DNA from: Roseiarcus sp050015575
GTDB lineage: Bacteria; Pseudomonadota; Alphaproteobacteria; Rhizobiales; Beijerinckiaceae
Direction: 5' to 3'
Length of the DNA: 55,316 nucleotides
Assembly: GCA_050015575.1 (NCBI GenBank)
Contig: JBEKBD010000003.1
Location: forward strand, 1 to 55,316
Below are positions 16,758-25,988 of the stretch, one piece after another (positions within the stretch are counted from its first letter, which is position 1; every line of letters starts with the position of its first letter). Both the position numbers and the translations under genes were made by a program. Below the pieces are notes generated by a model. That model saw nothing but the letters and a program-made list of their open reading frames with translations, did not search any database and was not told the DNA's origin.

Positions 16758-18542
16758 ATGCTTCACACTCGTAGCCTCCCCGCCGCGACCAGCGCCAGCA
16801 ACATGCTCCTGCGCCTGCTGCGCGAGTTCGGCCGCGAACACGTCCTCGGCTACCTGCTCGCGGCGCTGCTGCTCGGCCTGGTCTCGCTCTCCAACATTTC
16901 GGTCGCCTGGCTGTTGAGGCCCGTTCTCAACGGAATGGCGACCCCCGAGAAATTGAGCCAAGCGCGCTTTCTGGCGTTCGAAGCCGGGGGCTTGTTCGTG
17001 TTGCGCGGCTTCGCGACCTACGGATCGATCCTGGTGCTGTCGCGCATCGGCAACCGGATCGTCGCCACCGCGCAACGGCGCGTGTTCGAACGGCTGCTCA
17101 ACCAGAACGTCGCCTTCTTCCAGGATCGCCATTCGAGCGAGTTCATCTCGCGTCTGGCGTTCGCGGCCAACGGCGTGCGCGACGCGCTGCAACTCGTCAT
17201 TCAGGGCTTCGCCCGCGACGCCGTGTCGGTCGTCGGCCTGGTCGCGGTGATGGTCATGCGCGATCCCTTCCTCGCCTTCGGCGCCCTCATGGCCCTTCCG
17301 GCCGCCACCTTCGTCGTCAGAAAGATCCTGCGCCGCGTGCGCGAATTCGCCAAGCGCTCGTTCGAAGGCTCGACGCAGATCGTCCAGACGATGGGCGAAA
17401 CCGTGCTCGGTATGCGCATCGTCAAGGCGTTCAACCTCGAAGGTGAAATGCGCGACCGCATGGCGCGGGCGATCCGCACCGTCGAGCGTTCGGCCAATCG
17501 CATCGCGGCCGGCGGCGGGCTGACGACGTTGCTCGCCGATTCGCTGGCGGGCTTGGCGATCGGCTTCGCGATCTTCTACGGCGCGTGGCGGGTCAGCGCG
17601 CAACATGCCGACGTCGGCGCTTTCGGCTCGTTCCTCGGCGCGTTGCTGATGGCCTACGAGCCCGCCAAGCGGCTCGGCCGCTTTCCGGTCGACATTCAGA
17701 ACGGCCTGGTCGGCTCGCGCATGATCTACGAGGTGCTCGACGCGCCGCTCGGCGACGAGGCGCATCCGGGCCTGCCGCCGCTCGAAGTGACCGACGGACG
17801 GGTCGTCATCGAGCGGGCCCGTTTCGCTTACCGGCGCGGCGAGGACGTGATCAATGACCTCGATCTCGTCGCCGAGCCCAGCCAGACGACCGCGCTCGTC
17901 GGGCCTTCGGGCAGCGGAAAAACGACCATTCTCGGCCTCATCCAGAGGTTCCACACGCTCGACGGCGGGCGCCTGACGATCGACGGCCAGGACGTCGCCG
18001 GCGTCGATTTGGCGTCGTTGCGGCGAAAGATCGCGTTCGTCTCGCAGGACGTGTTCCTGTTCCGCGGATCGATCCGCGACAATATCGCGTTGGGCAGGGC
18101 CGGCGCGACGGACGCGGAGATCGCCGCGGCGGCGCGACAGGCCAACGCGCACGACTTCATCATGCAGTTCGCCGACGGATACGAGACGAATGTCGGCGAA
18201 CAAGGCGCGCAGATGTCGGGCGGCCAGCGTCAGCGCATCGCGATCGCCCGCGCCTTCCTCAAGGACGCGCCGATCCTGTTGCTCGACGAGCCGACCGCGG
18301 CGCTCGATTCGGAATCGGAGCGCGAGGTGCAAAAGGCGCTCGACGGCCTGCGGCTCGGACGCACGACGATCGTCGTCGCCCATCGCCTGCAGACCATCGT
18401 CGCCGCCGATCGCATTTTCGTCATCGAGCGCGGCCGCGCGACGGAATCGGGTTCTCACCGCGAACTGATCGCCCGCGGCGGTCCCTATTGCACGTTCTTC
18501 GCCGCGCAGTTCGGGCCCGGGGCGCTGAAATCGCTGGCGTGA
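16758..18542 (+). CDS. ABC transporter, fused permease and ATPase (MsbA-like)
   Basis: A 594-residue half-transporter with an N-terminal six-helix exporter domain (residues about 15-330) and a C-terminal ATPase. It has Walker A GPSGSGKTT near residue 382, Q-loop VSQDVFLF, signature MSGGQRQRIAIARA near 485, Walker B ILLLDEPTAALD near 505 and the H-loop VVAHRLQT. It resembles MsbA and related lipid/drug exporters. Proximity to kdsB and an O-antigen-ligase-like gene suggests envelope lipid or polysaccharide export, but the substrate is not evident. Confidence 0.9.
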   Translation: MLHTRSLPAATSASNMLLRLLREFGREHVLGYLLAALLLGLVSLSNISVAWLLRPVLNGMATPEKLSQARFLAFEAGGLFVLRGFATYGSILVLSRIGNRIVATAQRRVFERLLNQNVAFFQDRHSSEFISRLAFAANGVRDALQLVIQGFARDAVSVVGLVAVMVMRDPFLAFGALMALPAATFVVRKILRRVREFAKRSFEGSTQIVQTMGETVLGMRIVKAFNLEGEMRDRMARAIRTVERSANRIAAGGGLTTLLADSLAGLAIGFAIFYGAWRVSAQHADVGAFGSFLGALLMAYEPAKRLGRFPVDIQNGLVGSRMIYEVLDAPLGDEAHPGLPPLEVTDGRVVIERARFAYRRGEDVINDLDLVAEPSQTTALVGPSGSGKTTILGLIQRFHTLDGGRLTIDGQDVAGVDLASLRRKIAFVSQDVFLFRGSIRDNIALGRAGATDAEIAAAARQANAHDFIMQFADGYETNVGEQGAQMSGGQRQRIAIARAFLKDAPILLLDEPTAALDSESEREVQKALDGLRLGRTTIVVAHRLQTIVAADRIFVIERGRATESGSHRELIARGGPYCTFFAAQFGPGALKSLA

Positions 18543-18566
18543 CACGCGCGGGCGCCGGCGCCCCGA

Positions 18567-19790
18567 TCAAAAATGCGCGAGAGGGGCCGCCGAGGGGCGG
18601 GTGGTGCGATACTGGCTGCGCGCCGCGACGTCGATGGCGATGCCGGCGATCGCGAGCAAGACCAGCCACGTCATGTCCGACAAGTCGCAGGCAAGGAAGC
18701 CGAGCGTCAGATTGCACGTCAGCGCCGCGGCCAGATAGGGCGCGAGCCGCGGCGGCGCCGCGCCGATGGCGCGAAAGGCGAGCCACGCGCCGGCGGCGGC
18801 GATCACGGCGCCGACGATCCCGAGTTCGAACCAGATCTCGAACGCCAGCGAGTGCGGCGTCTCCGGCGGCAGGATTCCGCCATGCACGCCCCGCGCCACC
18901 GTCTCGAAACCGTGCCCGATCAGCAGGCGCGCTTTGTCGTGCAGGAAAGCGTCGTTCGCCACGCCCAGGCTCGCGTAGGGCGGCGGCAACGAACCCAGTT
19001 TGGCGTGCAGCATCCACCGCGCGAAAAGCGACACGAGCGCTGGAACGAGCGGAGTCAATAGGATGAGCGCGACGGCGAGCCGACCGAGGTCGCGCGCGGT
19101 GCGGCCGGGATCGGACACCGCGAACGACAGCGCCGCGAAGCCGGCGAACATCGCCGTCGTCGTCGCCGTCGCGCCGATGAGCGAGGCGTAGACGAAGGCG
19201 AGAATCAGCAGCAGGCGCGCGTAGTCGTTGCGCCCGCGCGCCGCGAGCGCGCCCATCGCGGGATACAGAAGCGCCGCGATCGCGCGCGCGCCCTCGGGGA
19301 TGCGGTTCGGATCGAGCGGCGCGCCCTGCTGAGCCGCGGTCCAGGCCGCCAGGATCGCCGCCATGGCCAAGGCGAGGCCGAGCGGAAAAAGATAGAGATC
19401 GGTGGCGCGCGCGTGTTCGCGCGTCGTCGTCAGGATCAGCAGGATCGCCAACGTCAGGAGAGCCAGTTTAAAGACGTGCTGCCCCGCGACAATCGGAAAT
19501 GGCGTCCACAGGATCGATAGCCCCGCCCAGACGAGCCCCGCCAGGCCAACCAGCACCAGCGGCGAACCGAGAGTCTTGCCGATGCGCGTCAGCGCGCCTG
19601 CGGGCGGATCGAGGAGGGCGCTGACCACCATCAGCCCGACGCCGACCGGAAACAGCACGAACACCGCCACGGGATGCAGAACGACGCCGACCGGCGCGCC
19701 GAGCGCAAAAACAGCATAGCCCACGCGTGAAAGGAATTGCGACGCGTCCGCGGCGTCGTCCTTTTGCGCCAATTCCGGGAACCGAGCCAT
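18567..19790 (-). CDS. O-antigen ligase-like membrane protein (WaaL/Wzy fold)
   Basis: A 407-residue membrane protein with 10-12 helices. A large periplasmic loop carries LLIGHGFETVARG...PPETPHSLAFEIWFELGIVGAV (about residues 285-335). The G-x-G-F, H-N/H-S and E-x-G-x-x-G pattern is characteristic of O-antigen ligases and polymerases. It converges with the ABC exporter. Which reaction it performs (ligation to lipid A core or polymerisation) cannot be told. ATG 19790 is chosen; GTG 19799 is possible. Confidence 0.75.
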   Translation of the reverse strand: MARFPELAQKDDAADASQFLSRVGYAVFALGAPVGVVLHPVAVFVLFPVGVGLMVVSALLDPPAGALTRIGKTLGSPLVLVGLAGLVWAGLSILWTPFPIVAGQHVFKLALLTLAILLILTTTREHARATDLYLFPLGLALAMAAILAAWTAAQQGAPLDPNRIPEGARAIAALLYPAMGALAARGRNDYARLLLILAFVYASLIGATATTTAMFAGFAALSFAVSDPGRTARDLGRLAVALILLTPLVPALVSLFARWMLHAKLGSLPPPYASLGVANDAFLHDKARLLIGHGFETVARGVHGGILPPETPHSLAFEIWFELGIVGAVIAAAGAWLAFRAIGAAPPRLAPYLAAALTCNLTLGFLACDLSDMTWLVLLAIAGIAIDVAARSQYRTTRPSAAPLAHF

Positions 19791-19970
19791 GGCCGCCACG
19801 CGGGATAAGGGAACGCTTTATACGACAGGGCGCGGCGCCACACTGTGGATTTAAAGCAACACTCGGCGGTCAAGTTCATCGACGCCGGAGCAGCCCGATA
19901 TCGGCGGCGCTCTTGACGTGCGATACGGCAGGCGCATCAACCGGCGTCGAAACCGCGCGATCCTCTCGCC

Positions 19971-20828
19971 ATGGACTTGTTTCGCCCTCGTCTTTTCGAA
20001 GACTCGCCCGCCGCCGCGGGCCGGCAGCGCGCGCGAGGGGAGGTCCGCGCCGCGTTCGCGCGCGCCGGCGCGCGCACCGAAGCGACGCAGGTCTTCGAGA
20101 CCGGCGGTCTTCGCTTGCGTTTTCCCCGCGCCGGCGACGAATGCGAAGCGGTCGTCGTCAACACCGGCGGCGGCATGGCGGGCGGCGATCGGGCGCGGAT
20201 CGACCTTGCGGCGGCGCCCGGCGCCCGCGTCTTCGTCACCACGCAGGCGGCCGAGAAGATCTATCGCGCTGACGGAGCGGCCTGCCGGATCGAGACGCGC
20301 CTCGTCGTCGAAGCCGGCGGCGCGCTTTGCTGGGCGCCGCAGGAGACGCTGCTCTACGAGGGCGCCCGGCTCGAGCGCCGGCTCGAGGCCGACGTCGCCG
20401 CGGACGGTTCGCTGTTGCTGATCGAAGCGGCCGTGTTCGGCCGTCTCGCCCATGGCGAGACCCGCGTCGCGGCCTCTTTGCTCGACCGCTGGCGGGTTCG
20501 GCGCGCCGGCCGTCTGGTCTTCGCCGAGGCGCTGCGGCTGGAAAACGCGGCGGCCGATCTCGACCGGCCCGCGGTCGGGCGCGGCGCGCGCGCGATCGCC
20601 GCGCTGCTCTATCTGGCGCCCGACGCGCCGAACCGGCTCGCCGAGCTGCGCGAGGCCCTCTCCGGCGTTGCAGTCGCGTCGGACGGCGATCTCGACGCCG
20701 GAGCGAGCGCCTTCGACGGCGCGCTCGTCGCGCGCGCCGTCGCCCGCGCGCCGGAGGCCTTGCGCGCGACGGTCGAAGCGGCGTTGCGGGCGCTCGGCGG
20801 TCGCGGCAGGCCGCGGGTATGGACGTGA
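19971..20828 (+). CDS. ureD: urease accessory protein UreD
   Basis: A 285-residue UreD (UreH), the scaffold that binds apo-urease and channels nickel during metallocentre assembly. Typical blocks are VVNTGGGMAGGDRARIDL near residue 62, VFVTTQAAEKIYRADG near residue 85 and ALCWAPQETLLYEGARLERR near residue 118. It is the first gene of the urease locus. Here it is followed, not by ureA, but by a glycosyltransferase gene 8 bp downstream. Confidence 0.94.
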   Translation: MDLFRPRLFEDSPAAAGRQRARGEVRAAFARAGARTEATQVFETGGLRLRFPRAGDECEAVVVNTGGGMAGGDRARIDLAAAPGARVFVTTQAAEKIYRADGAACRIETRLVVEAGGALCWAPQETLLYEGARLERRLEADVAADGSLLLIEAAVFGRLAHGETRVAASLLDRWRVRRAGRLVFAEALRLENAAADLDRPAVGRGARAIAALLYLAPDAPNRLAELREALSGVAVASDGDLDAGASAFDGALVARAVARAPEALRATVEAALRALGGRGRPRVWT

Positions 20829-20836
20829 GGCCGACG

Positions 20837-22381
20837 ATGCCGCGCAGCGCCGAGCGAACGCCGCGGTCTTCCGGCGCGGGCGAGTCGAGTTTGGCCGGGA
20901 AACGCGGAATCGTCGTCGCCGCGGCGGCCGCGTGCCTCGGCCTGCTCGCGCTCCAGCTCGCGCTGATCGGGCGCATCGAACTGACATTCGACGAGGCCTA
21001 TTACGTCTCGTGGTCGCGGCGCCTCGCCTGGGGCTATTACGATCATCCGCCGATGGTCGCCGCGTGGATCCGCGCCTCGATGGCGCTGTTCGGCCCCTCG
21101 GAATTCGGCGTGCGCGCGTTGGGGGTGCTGACATTTGGCGCGATCTCGGGCCTGGTCGCGCTGACGGCATGGCGCCTGTTCGGATCGGTCCGCGTCGCCG
21201 CGCTGGCGAGTCTGACGTGGGTCGCCATGCCGCTCGCGGCGGGCGCGCCGATCATCACTCCCGATACGCCGTTGGTCTTCTTCTGGACGCTCGGCGCGGC
21301 CGCTCTCGTCGAGGTCTGGCGCACGCGCCGCGCGGCGTGGTGGCTCGCGCTCGGCCTTGCGCTCGGCCTCGCCCTGTTGTCGAAATTCACCGGCGCGTTC
21401 CTCGCCGCGGGCGTCGCGCTGGCGCTGCTGACGACGCCGTCGCTCAGGCGCTGGGCCGCTTCGATCGCGCCCTACGCGGCGGCGGCGCTGGCGCTGGCGA
21501 TCGTCGCGCCGTTTGTGGTGTGGAACGCCGAGCACGGCTGGGCGACTTTCGCCAGGCAGCTCAGCCGCGTGCCCGCGCACAGCTTCTCGCCGCAATTCCT
21601 CGTCGAATTCGTCCTGTCGCAGATCGGCCTGATGAATCCGCTGGTTTTCCTCCCCGTCGTCGCCGCGGTCGGCGCGGTCTTCTCCGCGCGCGGCCGGTCG
21701 CTCGCGCCGACCGACGAAGCGCGGCGCCTGTTGGTCGCCTCGATCGCGCCGGCGGTCGTCTATTTCGCCCTCCACGCGCTGCACGACCGCGTCGAGGGCA
21801 ATTGGCCGGCGCCGCTCTATCCGACGCTGGCGATCCTGGCCGCCGACGCGATCGCGCGCGCGCAAAACCTGGCCTCGGGCGGCCTCTGGCCGCGGCTGGT
21901 CGCGGCAGGACGTTGGGCCGCCCCCCTCGGCCTCCTTGTGGCGCTCGTCGTCTACGGGCAGGCCGCGAGCCGCGTCCTGCCGCTCGGCGCGGCGGACCCG
22001 ACGTTGCGGATCGGCGGCTGGCGGGAGTTGACGCGCCAAGTCGACCGGCTCGCGCGCGAGCGCGGCGCCGCGTTCGTCATCACCGACGGCTACCCCGCGA
22101 CTTCGTTGCTGACCTACTACGGCGACCCGGCGCTGCCGGTCGTCCAGCGCAACCAACGCCAGCGCTGGCTTTTCCAGGACGCCCCCCCCGAGGCGCTGTT
22201 CGAAGCGCCCGGCCTCGCCTTCATCGACACGGATCGCGATTTCGCCGCCGAATTGGCGCCGCATTTCGCTCGGGTCGAGGAGGTCGCGCGACTCCAGCGG
22301 CGCGCGAACGGCCGAGCGCTGGAGACGTACGTCGTCTATCGCGTCGCCGATCCGATCCCGCCCGTGCTGAGCGGCGAGTGA
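20837..22381 (+). CDS. glycosyltransferase family 39 / ArnT-like membrane protein
   Basis: A 514-residue polytopic membrane protein of the PMT/ArnT superfamily, which transfers sugars from polyprenyl-phosphate donors. The diagnostic acidic loop ELTFDEAYYVSWSRRLAWGYYDHPPMVAAWI (about residues 40-70) holds the catalytic Asp-Glu. About eleven helices follow, then a periplasmic C-terminal domain. ATG 20837 has GTGAGG upstream; ATG 20819, overlapping ureD, is an alternative. Its place inside the urease locus is odd: nothing links it to urease, so co-transcription may be accidental. Confidence 0.9.
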   Translation: MPRSAERTPRSSGAGESSLAGKRGIVVAAAAACLGLLALQLALIGRIELTFDEAYYVSWSRRLAWGYYDHPPMVAAWIRASMALFGPSEFGVRALGVLTFGAISGLVALTAWRLFGSVRVAALASLTWVAMPLAAGAPIITPDTPLVFFWTLGAAALVEVWRTRRAAWWLALGLALGLALLSKFTGAFLAAGVALALLTTPSLRRWAASIAPYAAAALALAIVAPFVVWNAEHGWATFARQLSRVPAHSFSPQFLVEFVLSQIGLMNPLVFLPVVAAVGAVFSARGRSLAPTDEARRLLVASIAPAVVYFALHALHDRVEGNWPAPLYPTLAILAADAIARAQNLASGGLWPRLVAAGRWAAPLGLLVALVVYGQAASRVLPLGAADPTLRIGGWRELTRQVDRLARERGAAFVITDGYPATSLLTYYGDPALPVVQRNQRQRWLFQDAPPEALFEAPGLAFIDTDRDFAAELAPHFARVEEVARLQRRANGRALETYVVYRVADPIPPVLSGE

Positions 22382-22583
22382 GTCACCCCAACTTCAGCAC
22401 GACGACCCCCGCGAGGCCAGCGCGCAGGGGGCGGACCCAGCGTCGCCGCGCCTGTTTTTAAGGCGCCGCCGCCAAATTCGTGGGCAGGCCGCGACGCCCG
22501 GCAGTTGCGCTTGCGCGCCTCGCGGATCGCCTTCATTCTGGCGTGAAACTTGTATCCAGGCCGACGCAAAGGGGCCCGATCCG

Positions 22584-23204
22584 ATGAATCTCACGCCACG
22601 CGAAACGGACAAGTTGCTGATCGCCATGGCGGCGATGGTGGCGCGCCGACGCCTGGAGCGCGGCGTCAAGCTCAACCACCCCGAGGCGGTGGCGTTGATC
22701 GCCGACTTCGTGGTCGAGGGCGCGCGCGACGGGCGCACGGTCGCCGAGCTGATGGAGGCGGGCGCGCGCGTCGTCGCCGCCGACCAAGTGATGGACGGCG
22801 TCGCCGCGATGATCGCCGACGTCCAGGTCGAGGCGACCTTTCCCGACGGCACGAAGCTGGTCACCGTGCATCATCCGATCCGCGGCGCCGAGGACAAACT
22901 CGTCCCCGGCGAAGTCCTCGCCGAGCCGGGCGAAATCGCGATGAACGAGGGGCGCGAGACGATCACGCTGGAGGTCGCCAACGCCGGCGACCGGCCGATC
23001 CAGGTCGGCTCGCACTACCATTTCTTCGAGGCCAACCCGGCGCTGAAGTTCGCGCGCGCCCGCGCGCGCGGCTTCCGCCTCGACATTCCCGCGGGGACCG
23101 CGATCCGCTTCGAACCCGGCCAGAGGCGCGAGGTGCGCCTGGTGGCGCTCGCCGGCAAGCGGCACGCCATCGGCTTCCGGCAGGAGGTGATGGGGAAGGT
23201 GTAA
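22584..23204 (+). CDS. ureAB: urease gamma/beta subunit fusion
   Basis: A 206-residue fusion of the two small urease subunits. Residues 1-100 are the gamma part (MNLTPRETDKLLIAMAAMVARRRLERGVKLNHPEA). Residues about 105-206 are the beta part, with GEIAMNEGRETITLEVANAGDRPIQVGSHYHFFE. Separate ureA and ureB are the commoner state; fusions are known in Helicobacter and some alphaproteobacteria. The fused protein packs with UreC to make the enzyme that hydrolyses urea to ammonia and carbamate. It lies about 190 bp before ureC, separated by repeat DNA. Confidence 0.95.
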   Translation: MNLTPRETDKLLIAMAAMVARRRLERGVKLNHPEAVALIADFVVEGARDGRTVAELMEAGARVVAADQVMDGVAAMIADVQVEATFPDGTKLVTVHHPIRGAEDKLVPGEVLAEPGEIAMNEGRETITLEVANAGDRPIQVGSHYHFFEANPALKFARARARGFRLDIPAGTAIRFEPGQRREVRLVALAGKRHAIGFRQEVMGKV

Positions 23205-23350
23205 CCCACCTTCCCCCCTTGCGGGGGAAGGTGTCACGCGAAGCGTGACGGATGAGGGGTCGGCGCCGTCAGGCGTCTCAAACACGGCGCTCACGCGCCG
23301 CCCCCTCATCCGGCCCTTCGGGCCACCTTCTCCCGCGAGGGGAGAAGGAA
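23205..23350. repeat. multi-hairpin interspersed element between ureAB and ureC
   Basis: Successive inverted repeats are CACCTTCCCCC/GGGGGAAGGTG, TCACGC/GCGTGA, GGCCC/GGGCC and CCTTCTC/GAGAAGG, with CCCTCATCCGGCCCTTCGGG between. This resembles a widespread palindromic intergenic repeat of Hyphomicrobiales genomes. It may fold in the ureAB-ureC transcript and affect its stability or ureC translation. It contains no gene. Confidence 0.7.
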
Positions 23351-23396
23351 AAATCGCCGAACGTTTTTTCCGTTTCCTTATTTTGCGAGACCGTCC

Positions 23397-25115
23397 ATGC
23401 CCCAATCCCCTGCCTCCCTCCCCCGCGCCGCCTACGCCGACATGTTCGGGCCGACCACGGGCGACCGCGTGCGGCTCGCCGACACCGAGCTCGTCATCGA
23501 GATCGAGAAGGACTTCACCACCTATGGCGAAGAGGTGAAGTTCGGCGGCGGCAAGGTCATTCGCGACGGCATGGGACAATCCCAGGCGACGCGCGCGCGC
23601 GGCGCCGTCGACACCGTCATCACCAACGCCGTGGTCCTCGATCACTGGGGGATCGTGAAGGCCGACGTCGGCTTGCGCGATGGGCTGATCGCCGCGATCG
23701 GCAAGGCCGGCAACCCCGACATCCAGCCGGGCGTGACGATCGTCATCGGGCCGGGCACGGAGGTCATCGCCGGCGAGGGCAAGATTCTCACCGCCGGCGG
23801 CTTCGACACCCACATCCATTTCATCTCGCCGCAGCAGATCGAGGAGGCGCTGACGAGCGGCGTCACCTCGATGCTGGGCGGCGGCACCGGCCCGGCGACC
23901 GGCACCTTCGCCACCACCTGCACGCCCGGCCCCTGGCACATCGCCCGCATGATCGAGGCGGCCGACGCCTTCCCTATGAATCTCGGCTTCGCCGGCAAGG
24001 GCAACGCCAGCAAGCCCGCCGCGCTGGTCGAGCAAGTCGTCGCCGGCGCGTGTGCGTTAAAGCTGCACGAGGACTGGGGCACGACGCCCGCCGCGATCGA
24101 TTGCTGCCTCAGCGTCGCGGACGACTACGACGTGCAGGTGATGATCCACACCGACACGCTCAACGAATCCGGCTTCGTCGAGGACACCATCAAGGCGTTC
24201 AAGGGCCGCACGATCCACGCCTTCCACACCGAAGGCGCCGGCGGCGGCCATGCCCCCGACATCATCAAGGTGGCGGGGCTCGCCAACGTGCTGCCGTCCT
24301 CGACCAATCCGACCAAGCCGTTCACCCGCAACACGCTCGATGAACACCTCGATATGCTGATGGTCTGCCATCACCTCGACGGCGCCATCCCCGAGGACCT
24401 CGCCTTCGCCGAGAGCCGCATCCGCAAGGAGACGATCGCCGCCGAGGACATTTTGCACGACCTCGGCGCGCTCTCGATGATGTCGAGCGATTCCCAGGCG
24501 ATGGGCCGGGTCGGCGAAGTGATCATTCGCACCTGGCAGACCGCCGACAAGATGAAGCGCCAGCGTGGGCCGCTGGCGGGCGACGGGCCGCGCAACGACA
24601 ATTTTCGCGTCAAGCGCTACGTCGCCAAATACACCATCAACCCCGCCATCGCCCACGGCGTATCGAAGCACATCGGCTCGATCGAAAAGGGCAAGCTCGC
24701 TGATTTGGTCTTGTGGACGCCGGCGTTCTTCGGTGTGAAGCCCGACCTCGTCATCAAGGGCGGCGCGATCGCGTCGGCGCAGATGGGCGACCCCAACGCC
24801 AGCATTCCGACGCCGCAGCCGATTCATTACCGGCCGATGTTCGGCGCCTACGGCCGCGCCCGCACCGGCTCGTCGCTGACCTTCGTTTCCGGCGCGGCGA
24901 TCGAAGCCGGCCTCGCGCGCAAGCTGAGGGTGGCGAAGCGCCTCGTGGCGGTCGAGAACACCCGCAAGATCGGCAAGAAAGCGATGGTGCATAATGGGGC
25001 GACGCCTGTCATCACCGTCGACCCGGAGACCTATGCGGTGACGGCGGACGGCGCGCTGCTGGTCTGCGAGCCGGCGGACCGCCTGCCGATGGCGCAGAGG
25101 TATTTTTTGTTTTGA
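23397..25115 (+). CDS. ureC: urease alpha subunit
   Basis: A 572-residue catalytic urease subunit. The nickel site is complete: H139 and H141 in FDTHIHF, carbamylated K222 in LKLHEDW, H251 in MIHTDT and H277 in HAFHTEG. The mobile flap MVCHHLDG holds C324 and H325. The Asp of SSDSQAMGRVGE supplies the last ligand. Length matches the family (about 570). No ureE, ureF or ureG lies downstream; the next element is a hairpin and the convergent brnTA operon. Maturation genes must be elsewhere in the genome for this urease to work. Confidence 0.97.
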   Translation: MPQSPASLPRAAYADMFGPTTGDRVRLADTELVIEIEKDFTTYGEEVKFGGGKVIRDGMGQSQATRARGAVDTVITNAVVLDHWGIVKADVGLRDGLIAAIGKAGNPDIQPGVTIVIGPGTEVIAGEGKILTAGGFDTHIHFISPQQIEEALTSGVTSMLGGGTGPATGTFATTCTPGPWHIARMIEAADAFPMNLGFAGKGNASKPAALVEQVVAGACALKLHEDWGTTPAAIDCCLSVADDYDVQVMIHTDTLNESGFVEDTIKAFKGRTIHAFHTEGAGGGHAPDIIKVAGLANVLPSSTNPTKPFTRNTLDEHLDMLMVCHHLDGAIPEDLAFAESRIRKETIAAEDILHDLGALSMMSSDSQAMGRVGEVIIRTWQTADKMKRQRGPLAGDGPRNDNFRVKRYVAKYTINPAIAHGVSKHIGSIEKGKLADLVLWTPAFFGVKPDLVIKGGAIASAQMGDPNASIPTPQPIHYRPMFGAYGRARTGSSLTFVSGAAIEAGLARKLRVAKRLVAVENTRKIGKKAMVHNGATPVITVDPETYAVTADGALLVCEPADRLPMAQRYFLF

Positions 25116-25132
25116 GGGGGACCTCGTGCGTC

Positions 25133-25222
25133 CGTCATCGCGAGCGACAGCGAAGCGATCCAGACTAAGCCGCTGCCGCAATCCCCAAGTCTGGATCGCT
25201 TCGCTTTGCTCGCGATGACGGA
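25133..25222. repeat. long hairpin repeat, likely bidirectional transcription barrier
   Basis: Arms of about 35 bp (CCGTCATCGCGAGC... and ...GCTCGCGATGACGG) pair with two mismatches around an 18-base loop. It matches a dispersed palindromic repeat type seen in Hyphomicrobiales (CGTCATCGCGAGCGA...GATCCAGACT). It sits between the convergent ureC and brnA genes, where a terminator would be expected. Confidence 0.75.
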
Positions 25223-25246
25223 GAAGCGGTTGTCTTCTGACCGGCC

Positions 25247-25570
25247 CTACGCCGCCCGCTTCCGCGACCTTGCAGCCGCCCGTGTCGCCTTGCCCGCCGG
25301 CTTGCGTTTCGCCTTCGCGCCGCCCCTGTTCAACTGCGTCTCGATTAGAACCCGGATGAATCGCTGCGTCGGCATCTTGGCCTTCGCGGCTCGCGCCTTG
25401 AGCGTCGCGAGCAGGCCGGCGGGCAGGCGCAGGCTGATGGACGTGTCTTTCGGCGCCAGTTCGAAGCGCACCTTTTTCATCTCCGAAAGGTCGTAGTCGG
25501 TGAGGTCGGCGCTTTGCAGCCAGTCGTCGGCTTCTTCATCGGTCTTCAAGTCGGGAAATTTCTTCGCCAT
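25247..25570 (-). CDS. brnA: BrnA-type antitoxin
   Basis: A 107-residue antitoxin of the BrnA/CopG ribbon-helix-helix type. The core SISLRLPAGLLATLKARAAKAKMPTQRFIRVLIE forms the DNA-binding ribbon and helices, and a lysine/arginine-rich tail follows. BrnA binds BrnT and represses the operon. The ATG at 25570 overlaps the 3' end of brnT by 35 bp, so the two are translationally coupled. The preceding segment FPDLKTDEEADDWLQSADLTDYDLS is typical of this group. Confidence 0.88.
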   Translation of the reverse strand: MAKKFPDLKTDEEADDWLQSADLTDYDLSEMKKVRFELAPKDTSISLRLPAGLLATLKARAAKAKMPTQRFIRVLIETQLNRGGAKAKRKPAGKATRAAARSRKRAA

Positions 25571-25826
25571 AACGCCTGACCTCCTTGTCGTGCATATAGC
25601 GCACGCTGACGGGGCGAATTTTCGCGCCGCGCCAAGTGAACGCGCAAAATATCCAGCGGCCGGCGCCCTCGCCGAAACCGAGCATCCGCCGCTCTCCGGC
25701 GACGATTCGATCGCGGACGATGAAGACCTCGCCGGCGAATAGCGCCTCGATCTCTTGTACCGAGACGCCATGGCCGAGGCATTTCGGAAGATTGCCGCTA
25801 TCCCAGTCGAAACCGCCGAACTTCAT
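25536..25826 (-). CDS. brnT: BrnT-type toxin
   Basis: A 96-residue BrnT RNase toxin (RelE-like fold). Typical segments are GFDWDSGNLPKCLGHGVSVQEIEALFAG at the N-terminus, RRMLGFGEGAGRWIFCAFTWRGAKIRPVSVRYM and the final KEVRRYGEE. The usual order brnT-brnA is kept. The pair looks intact, unlike the TA loci at 4, 7.6 and 40.4 kb. Confidence 0.9.
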   Translation of the reverse strand: MKFGGFDWDSGNLPKCLGHGVSVQEIEALFAGEVFIVRDRIVAGERRMLGFGEGAGRWIFCAFTWRGAKIRPVSVRYMHDKEVRRYGEEISRLEDR

Positions 25827-25988
25827 CGCTGCTCATACGCGTTTGCATATGCAATTGCAAGTGCATTCGGGTTACAGGCGCAATACGCATTCCCCTATTC
25901 GGCCCGCCCGGTCGCCGCGGCGCTTGCGCCCCCGCCGGGCCGGCCGGACTTGTCCATGACGGGGGCTCGGCGACACGCGCGGCAGGTT

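Noticed and set aside
16329..18545. 738-residue minus-strand frame opposite the ABC transporter
   Set aside because: Antisense shadow of a gene with full Walker and signature motifs.
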